The translations under genes were made by a program, and so were the position numbers. From NCBI RefSeq assembly GCF_947499945.1, contig NZ_CANMQD010000004.1, forward strand, positions 186,001-250,000: a stretch of DNA of 64,000 nucleotides, in the 5' to 3' direction. The first letter of the stretch is position 1, and the number at the start of each line of letters is the position of its first letter. Shown one piece after another: positions 58,851 through 64,000 of the stretch. The notes below the pieces were generated by a model. The model saw nothing but the letters and a program-made list of their open reading frames with translations. It did not search any database and was not told the origin of the DNA. This stretch comes from an uncultured Sulfitobacter sp. (GTDB taxonomy: Bacteria; Pseudomonadota; Alphaproteobacteria; Rhodobacterales; Rhodobacteraceae).

Positions 58851-59888
58851 TCAGGACCCGCCACCAATTGTTGTCTCGTTCATCACAGCCTCTTGGGTCT
58901 CGGCCAATTCCGGATCTGAGACGAGGCCATATTCGGCAAGCGGTCCATCGGGGCCTGCAACTTCATCAGCGACAAAGAACTCGGCGAACTCCTTGAGGCC
59001 GGGGATCACGCCGATATGGGCCTTCTTGATATAGAAGAACAGCGGACGCGAGACGGGATATTCGCCCGTCGAGATACTCTCGGTGGTGGGCACAACTCCC
59101 GACATGGTCGCCACTTGCAGCTTGTCTGTGTTGTTCTCGTAGAAGGCCAAGCCAAATACGCCAATACCGTCCTTGTTGCTGTCGATGCGGGCCAGTGTCT
59201 CGGTATAGTCGCCGTCGATGTCAACGGATTTGCCATCAGTGCGTACCGCCATGCATTTTCCCTCTGCGGTGTCCTCGTCGACACCTGCCGCTTCCATCGC
59301 GGCAAGGAAACCACCCTCTTTACAGCCTGCAAGCAGGACCTTCTCCTCAAACACTTCGCGTGTGCCATGCTTGGTGCCTGGAATGTAGGTCACGATGGGC
59401 TGGGCGGGAAAATCGGAGTTCACTTGATCCCAAGTGTCAAAGGCGTTCGGGACCAATGCACCGTCGGTGAAATGCTCAGCAGCAAGGGCTTTGTACCAAT
59501 CCACTGGTGTGAATTCGAAGGCATTGCCGTTGATGTCGGAGGCAAAAACTATCCCGTCATACCCTACGCGCACTTCGATAATGTCAGAGACACCATTCTC
59601 GACACAAACCGCCAGCTCTTTTTCGCGGATTTGGCGCGACGCATTGGCGATATCGATGGTATTCTCGCCTACGCCGTCACAAAACCGCTTGAGCCCCGCG
59701 GAGGAGCCGCCCGATTCTACAACCGGTGTTGGAAAATCAAAGTTCTCGCCAAAAGCCTCAGCCACAATCGCGGCGTAAGGCAGCACAGTAGAGGAACCTG
59801 CCACCTGAATATTGTCGCGCGCGGCAGCGGCACTTGCGGATACAGCGGCAATCGCCAGTGCGGAAGTCGTGAGTTTTACGAAAGACAT
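58851..59888 (-). CDS. pstS: Periplasmic phosphate-binding protein PstS
   Basis: 345 residues with a signal peptide (SFVKLTTSALAIAAVSASAAAA) and the PstS-like fold: IQVAGSSTVLPYAAIVAEAF, VVESGGSSAGLKRFCDGVG (phosphate-binding Ser/Gly segment) and DIANASRQIREKE. Four cysteines may form disulfides. Pho boxes and a small leader hairpin lie upstream. Confidence 0.95.
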   Translation of the reverse strand: MSFVKLTTSALAIAAVSASAAAARDNIQVAGSSTVLPYAAIVAEAFGENFDFPTPVVESGGSSAGLKRFCDGVGENTIDIANASRQIREKELAVCVENGVSDIIEVRVGYDGIVFASDINGNAFEFTPVDWYKALAAEHFTDGALVPNAFDTWDQVNSDFPAQPIVTYIPGTKHGTREVFEEKVLLAGCKEGGFLAAMEAAGVDEDTAEGKCMAVRTDGKSVDIDGDYTETLARIDSNKDGIGVFGLAFYENNTDKLQVATMSGVVPTTESISTGEYPVSRPLFFYIKKAHIGVIPGLKEFAEFFVADEVAGPDGPLAEYGLVSDPELAETQEAVMNETTIGGGS

Positions 59889-59915
59889 TCATGTCTCCTG
59901 TCAGCAAATAAGATC

Positions 59916-59934
59916 GACCATCCCCATGATGGTC
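59916..59934 (-). other. Hairpin in the pstS leader
   Basis: GACCATC-CCCAT-GATGGTC, a perfect 7-bp stem 28 bases upstream of the pstS start; it would lie in the 5' UTR. It may stabilise the mRNA; role not known. Confidence 0.5.
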
Positions 59935-59968
59935 TGATGCCACGCTAGGGCGGCGTTGCTATGGTTTT

Positions 59969-59997
59969 GTGACAGTTGCATTACAGTTTTATGACAG
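59969..59997 (-). promoter_or_regulatory. Pho box (three PhoB half-site repeats) of pstS
   Basis: Reading leftward: CTGTCAT-AAAA-CTGTAAT-GCAA-CTGTCAC. Three 7-base repeats with 11-base periodicity match the PhoB consensus CTGTCAT, two overlapping Pho boxes, 81 bases before pstS and after phoR. Confidence 0.93.
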
Positions 59998-60043
59998 TGG
60001 GCAGCGTAATCGGGATTTTCCTCAGAATAGCACGGCATATGAC

Positions 60044-61081
60044 TCACTCTATCGGCAAAACCACTATGACTTCAGTACCTTGACCCAGTTTTGACGAAAT
60101 CTTGATCCGTCCACCATGGCGGTTGAGAATGTGCTTCACAATCGCGAGGCCCAGACCCGTGCCGCCCAATGCTCGGTTGCGGTGGTTGTCAGCGCGGTAG
60201 AATCGCTCTGTCAGGCGCGGCAAATGACGCGCGGCGATCCCGGCCCCCTTATCGCGCACGGTGATGACCAGACCGCGACCGCGCAACAGTGGTGCTTGAG
60301 CCTCTTCGCGGGCAATCACATAGACATGTTTGCCCGCCCCACCATATTTGACTGCATTCTCCATGATATTTGTGAAGACCTGAGTGAGCTGATCCATATC
60401 TCCGCATAGGGTCAGACCGTTACTGGGCACATCCAGCACAAACTCCACCCCTCCCTCGGCTGCTATCGGCTCCAACGTTCGCACAGCGGCCGTAAGGACT
60501 GCCACTGCATCTACTTTTGTTTTCGGACGCACCCGCTCGTCCGCCTCGACACGGCTCAGCGAGAGCAGATCGCCGACAAGCCGATTCATACGTTCCGTCT
60601 CAGTTGTCATCGTCTCAAGGAAGCGTGCGCGGGCCTTGGCGTCGTCGCGTGCAGGGCCGCGCAACGTCTCGATAAATCCCATGAGCGCCGTCAGCGGCGT
60701 GCGCAACTCGTGGCTGACATTGGCCACAAAATCACGGCGCATCTGACTGGCAGCGCTTACATGGGTGACATCCTGAAACAGGACCAGCACTGCGCCCGTC
60801 TTGCCCATACGGCTCACCGCAACACTATAAGTGCGATCACTGCCGCTTTCGCGCGTTAGATATTCAGCAGGGGACTGTTTGGCCCCTGACAGGCATGCCT
60901 CAACGGCCTCCGCAACAGATGGTTGGCGCAGGGCGGTAATAAAATGCCGTCCAACCGCATCCATCCCCAGCAGTTTTTCGGCGGCTGGATTAAGCGCCAC
61001 GATCTCTTCGGTCTGCGCAATGGCCAGCGCCGGCATCGGCAACGCAGTCACCAGTTCGTGTAGAGAGATCAGCCCTGTCAC
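60044..61081 (-). CDS. phoR: Phosphate-regulon sensor kinase PhoR, membrane-helix-free form
   Basis: 345 residues. PAS domain (~10-110: PMPALAIAQTEEIVALNPAAEKL), HisKA with His124 (FVANVSHELRTPLTALMGF), HATPase with N box (QVFTNIMENAVKYG), G1 (DKGAGI), F (ERFYR) and G2 (GGTGLGLAI). Unlike E. coli PhoR, no membrane helix is visible. It sits 3 bases after the gamma-carbonic-anhydrase gene and before the pst promoter, away from phoB. Identity rests on position and family. Confidence 0.88.
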   Translation of the reverse strand: MTGLISLHELVTALPMPALAIAQTEEIVALNPAAEKLLGMDAVGRHFITALRQPSVAEAVEACLSGAKQSPAEYLTRESGSDRTYSVAVSRMGKTGAVLVLFQDVTHVSAASQMRRDFVANVSHELRTPLTALMGFIETLRGPARDDAKARARFLETMTTETERMNRLVGDLLSLSRVEADERVRPKTKVDAVAVLTAAVRTLEPIAAEGGVEFVLDVPSNGLTLCGDMDQLTQVFTNIMENAVKYGGAGKHVYVIAREEAQAPLLRGRGLVITVRDKGAGIAARHLPRLTERFYRADNHRNRALGGTGLGLAIVKHILNRHGGRIKISSKLGQGTEVIVVLPIE

Positions 61082-61084
61082 AGC

Positions 61085-61606
61085 CTAGAGCGCCTTAAGG
61101 TCCCGCCCAAATCGTGCCGCGTTTTCCTGATAATGCTCAGCGCTTTTAGTCAGCGCCAAAATCGCAGCTTCGTCCAGCGTGCGCACTACTTTTCCAGGGG
61201 CGCCCATCACAAGGCTGCCGTCCGGGATCACTTTATTCTCGGTGATCAGCGCCCCTGCCCCGATCAGACAATTCTTGCCGATCTTGGCACCATTGAGGAC
61301 CGTGGCCCCCATCCCGATCAGAGAGTTATCCCCGATGGTACAGCCATGCAGCATGACCTTGTGACCGATGGTGCAATTCACACCGATTGTCAGGGGAAAT
61401 CCGATATCCGTGTGGAACACGCAATTTTCCTGCACGTTTGATCCTGCACCCACAGTTATGTTCTCGTTGTCCCCGCGAATGGTGCAGCCGAACCAGACAG
61501 AAGACTTCGCCGCCAAAACCACGTTGCCAATTACGTTGGCATCGGGCGCTACCCAAGCGGTTGGATCAATCTGCGGCGTGATTTCTGCAAGGGCGTAGAT
61601 AGTCAT
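61085..61606 (-). CDS. Gamma-carbonic-anhydrase-like hexapeptide protein (YrdA type)
   Basis: 173 residues of left-handed beta-helix hexapeptide repeats ([19 protein letters not shown]...). The three metal-binding histidines appear at FHTDIG and in [10 protein letters not shown]. Carbonic-anhydrase activity is often weak or absent in this family. Overlaps gmk by 4 bases. Confidence 0.9.
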   Translation of the reverse strand: MTIYALAEITPQIDPTAWVAPDANVIGNVVLAAKSSVWFGCTIRGDNENITVGAGSNVQENCVFHTDIGFPLTIGVNCTIGHKVMLHGCTIGDNSLIGMGATVLNGAKIGKNCLIGAGALITENKVIPDGSLVMGAPGKVVRTLDEAAILALTKSAEHYQENAARFGRDLKAL

Positions 61607-62244
61607 GTCAAATCCTCGAACTGGCTTTGGAGTTTACGGGCGATATCGCTGAGCTGTGGTTGCTGGGTGCGTTTCAAACGCTCCGCAGAGATAATAGTTT
61701 TCAGCTTGTCTTCGGTGGTGTCCAGATCATCGTTTACGATAACATAGTCGTAGCCGTCCCAATGGCTAATCTCGTCCCAGCTTTTCTGCATACGTTTTGC
61801 GATAGTGGCCTCGTCGTCCTGTCCACGACTGACCAGACGGCGGTGCAACTCTGAAATCGACGGCGGCAAGATAAAGATCGACAACGTATAAAGGCCCAAC
61901 GGCGAATTGCGGATCTGCTGTGCACCTTGCCAATCGATATCAAACAGGACGTCATTACCCTTGCTGATCTCGCGCTCCACCGGCCCTTTTGGAGAGCCGT
62001 AGAAGTTACCAAAGACATGGGCATGCTCAAGCATTTCGCCCTCACCAACCCATTTTCGGAAAGTTTCCTCGGTGACAAAGCGGTAGTCTTTTCCGTCCAC
62101 TTCCCCTGCACGCGGCTCCCGCGTGGTTGCAGAGACAGAAAAGCTCAATGTGTCATCCCACACCATCAACCGCTTGGCCAAGGTAGATTTGCCCGCACCC
62201 GAGGGCGAGGACAGAATGATCAAAAGGCCGCGACGCTGGTTCAT
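61603..62244 (-). CDS. gmk: Guanylate kinase
   Basis: 213 residues. P-loop [12 protein letters not shown] (residues 11-22), GMP-binding [42 protein letters not shown] and the lid. Converts GMP to GDP. Between yicC (3-base gap) and the carbonic-anhydrase-like gene. Confidence 0.96.
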   Translation of the reverse strand: MNQRRGLLIILSSPSGAGKSTLAKRLMVWDDTLSFSVSATTREPRAGEVDGKDYRFVTEETFRKWVGEGEMLEHAHVFGNFYGSPKGPVEREISKGNDVLFDIDWQGAQQIRNSPLGLYTLSIFILPPSISELHRRLVSRGQDDEATIAKRMQKSWDEISHWDGYDYVIVNDDLDTTEDKLKTIISAERLKRTQQPQLSDIARKLQSQFEDLT

Positions 62245-62247
62245 ATC

Positions 62248-63138
62248 TTACTCCACATTCTGCACTTGCTCGCGCAACTGGTCGATCACCGCTTTGAGCG
62301 CAAGGCCCACCCGCGTCAGACCACTGTTTTGCGCCTTGGCACACAGCGTATTGGCCTCACGGTTGAACTCTTGCATCAGGAAATCCAGCTTTCGCCCGAT
62401 GGGTCCATCTGCATCCAGCAACGCCCGAGCCGCAACCACATGCGCACCAAGGCGGTCAATTTCTTCGGTAATGTCCGCTTTTACAGCAATCATGGCAAGC
62501 TCGGCCGCGATGCGGTCAGGCTCGATCCCTTCAATATTGTCCATCACGCGCCCGAGGTTGCGCTTGAGCGCTGCCGCACTCTCTATGCTGCGCGCCTGCG
62601 CCAGTGTTACCGCCTCATCGGTCAACGCTTCGATCTGGTCGAGTTGATCGCGCATAACTGTCTCAAGCGCGGCACCTTCAGCGCTTCGCATTGTGTTGAA
62701 TGCTCTCAGAACTTCCGTGAACTCCGCCAGAAGTGCAGAAGACAATTCTTCGTTGTTATCCTCAAGGACTGCTTGTTCCAGAACGCCGCGCATGGTTACG
62801 ATGTCCGTTGCTTTGGAAGGGGCCAGCGAGACCCCCGCATCCATCGCTGCCATCTCGATCCGCCCTAGAGCCTCAAGCACCGAGGCAAGCTGCGTCTCGT
62901 TCACGGCCAGTGCACCGCCACCCTCTTCGCGCACAACCCGTAACCCCAAGGTCACATTGCCGCGCGCGATGTCTGCCACAGCCGCTTTGCGCAGGCCCGC
63001 TTCGAGCCCGGGTATCCAGTCAGGCACGCGAATGCGCAGGTCCAACCCCTTGCCATTGACCGCCCGCAATTCCCAGCTCCAGCTGTGCGGTCCCAGTGCG
63101 CCCGCTTTTGTGGCAAAGCCCGTCATTGACCTGATCAT
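62248..63138 (-). CDS. YicC family endoribonuclease
   Basis: 296 residues: MIRSMTGFATKAG start, ELRAVNGKGLDLRIRVPDWI, and the C-terminal DUF1732 signature (EEIDRLGAHVVAARALLD, GRKLDFLMQEFNREANTL). Known to act in RNA turnover and usually adjacent to gmk, as here. The ATG at 63138 is the family start; the extension to 63201 is not supported. Confidence 0.94.
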   Translation of the reverse strand: MIRSMTGFATKAGALGPHSWSWELRAVNGKGLDLRIRVPDWIPGLEAGLRKAAVADIARGNVTLGLRVVREEGGGALAVNETQLASVLEALGRIEMAAMDAGVSLAPSKATDIVTMRGVLEQAVLEDNNEELSSALLAEFTEVLRAFNTMRSAEGAALETVMRDQLDQIEALTDEAVTLAQARSIESAAALKRNLGRVMDNIEGIEPDRIAAELAMIAVKADITEEIDRLGAHVVAARALLDADGPIGRKLDFLMQEFNREANTLCAKAQNSGLTRVGLALKAVIDQLREQVQNVE

Positions 63139-63416
63139 TCCAGCACACCCTTTAAATTCACCTTTGGTTTTGGAATAGGTTTTTTTCCCCCTTATCTGCA
63201 AGCCCCTTCACCCCCAATTAAACGATGAGGCTACCATAACGATATTAACCTTTATGACTGAAATATGACCAATCTGGGGCAACCGATGCTAGAACTGCCT
63301 TATCGACGGACACTGCACAGAACGTGCATTCAGGCCAAAAGTCGCTTGAACGCTATGATTGCTGCGGAAATCCGCCCGTCTCCCCCAATACGCACGTCAC
63401 CCAGAGGAGAGCTTTA

Positions 63417-64000
63417 ATGGACAATTCGAGTGAAACCCAACACAATGTCGTAACTATGTCAGACCAGAAACCTCACAGCGGTTACGCAGCTTTGTCCATC
63501 GTGGAAGCCTATTGGGACGCGCTACGTGCAGGCCGTGAAATGCCCAAACGCGCCGAGATTGATCCGCGCGGCATCGAGAGTGCGCTGGAGAATACCTTTA
63601 TTCTGGAGCGTGTTGCCCCTGGCGTCGCGCGGCTGCGCATCGCAGGCAGTCATTTGCACGATATCATGGGCATGGAAGCACGCGGCATGCCGCTCACGGC
63701 CTTTTTCGAGCAGGATGCACGGATCAAAGTCGCAGGCCTGTTGGAAGAGGTTTTCCAGACTCCCGCCACAGCGCATGTCACAATGCGTTCTGGTGGCAAT
63801 TTGGGCCAGCCTGCCCTTGAGGCGCGAATGATCTTGCTCCCGCTCAAGAGTGATCTAGGCGATGTGAGCCGAATTTTGGGCTGTATGGTATGTTTGGGCC
63901 AATTGGGCACCGTGCCGCGCCGCTTCGACTTGACCAATATTTCTGTCCACCGCCTTGGCTTGGCACCGTTGGTTGAGCCCCAGCCAGATCCGGTCCGGGA
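63417..64000 (+). CDS. PAS-domain protein (PAS_5 type), cut by the window edge
   Basis: Open from an ATG at 63417 (GAGGAGAG about 6 bases upstream) to the window end, 194 residues so far. The segment AYWDALRAGREMPKRAEIDP, RGIESALENTFILERVAPGV and LRIAGSHLHDIMGMEARGMP is the alphaproteobacterial PAS_5 domain, which binds an unknown ligand. Divergent from yicC, with a 278-base gap that is T/A-rich and holds no other gene. Confidence 0.88.
   Translation, partial: MDNSSETQHNVVTMSDQKPHSGYAALSIVEAYWDALRAGREMPKRAEIDPRGIESALENTFILERVAPGVARLRIAGSHLHDIMGMEARGMPLTAFFEQDARIKVAGLLEEVFQTPATAHVTMRSGGNLGQPALEARMILLPLKSDLGDVSRILGCMVCLGQLGTVPRRFDLTNISVHRLGLAPLVEPQPDPVR

Overview
The window looks like a chromosomal segment of a marine alphaproteobacterium of the Rhodobacterales (Roseobacter group). 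The evidence is a Rrf2/IscR regulator with a single cysteine heading a long suf operon, ChpT of the CckA-ChpT-CtrA relay, OlsBA for ornithine lipids, ribosomal protein L21 carrying a C-terminal helix-hairpin-helix extension, long-form PstC and PstA, eukaryote-like NADP isocitrate dehydrogenase, and many small conserved proteins typical of the group. No species name is claimed.

Layout. 1-9133: end of recA, alaS with a DUF1330 gene, then leftward typA, an SMR transporter with an Lrp regulator, small uncharacterised genes and icd. 9220-10705: a leftward set (HD phosphohydrolase, small protein, alpha/beta hydrolase) divergent from the suf operon. 10748-19877: iron-regulated suf operon, iscR-iscS-sufB-(four extra genes)-sufC-sufD-(two YIP1-type membrane genes)-sufS, preceded by a palindrome matching the Irr/ICE iron box. 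19934-22988: tRNA-Arg, an acetyltransferase, and a leftward three-gene one-carbon set with a structured leader. 23252-25116: Ppx/GppA and RlmE.

25117-34404 is accessory in character. A decayed IS66-type transposase lies upstream of a 1050-residue RTX protein (beta-propeller-like repeats plus Ca-binding repeats). A second 1015-residue RTX protein faces it, separated by 1.3 kb without convincing genes. Beyond that is a decayed Crp/FNR regulator, and the region ends at the 3' end of a tRNA-Ser gene. Both RTX proteins carry the same repeat module and the same type I secretion C-terminus, but no secretion apparatus is encoded here.

34638-46853 is mainly core: two DUF2059-type exported proteins, rplU-rpmA, LysE and GNAT genes, obgE-proB-proA, chpT, DUF3553, olsB-olsA, rpsB-tsf. 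46866-50462 holds a LysR gene with a perfect operator palindrome, a run of tandem stem-loops, a LuxR-type regulator overlapping aroQ, and 0.9 kb without recognisable genes. 50463-53674 is a two-gene operon: a fused 2-oxoacid dehydrogenase E1 and a malonyltransferase-like protein. 53729-63138 is one leftward run: yicC-gmk-gamma carbonic anhydrase-phoR, then, behind three Pho-box repeats, pstS-pstC-pstA-pstB-phoU-phoB. The window ends in a PAS-type gene cut by the edge.

Most of the window is ordinary core genome. The best places for a second look are the RTX pair and its decayed surroundings, two structured non-coding stretches (23016-23079 and 48082-48239), the E1/acyltransferase operon, and the extra genes embedded in the suf operon.
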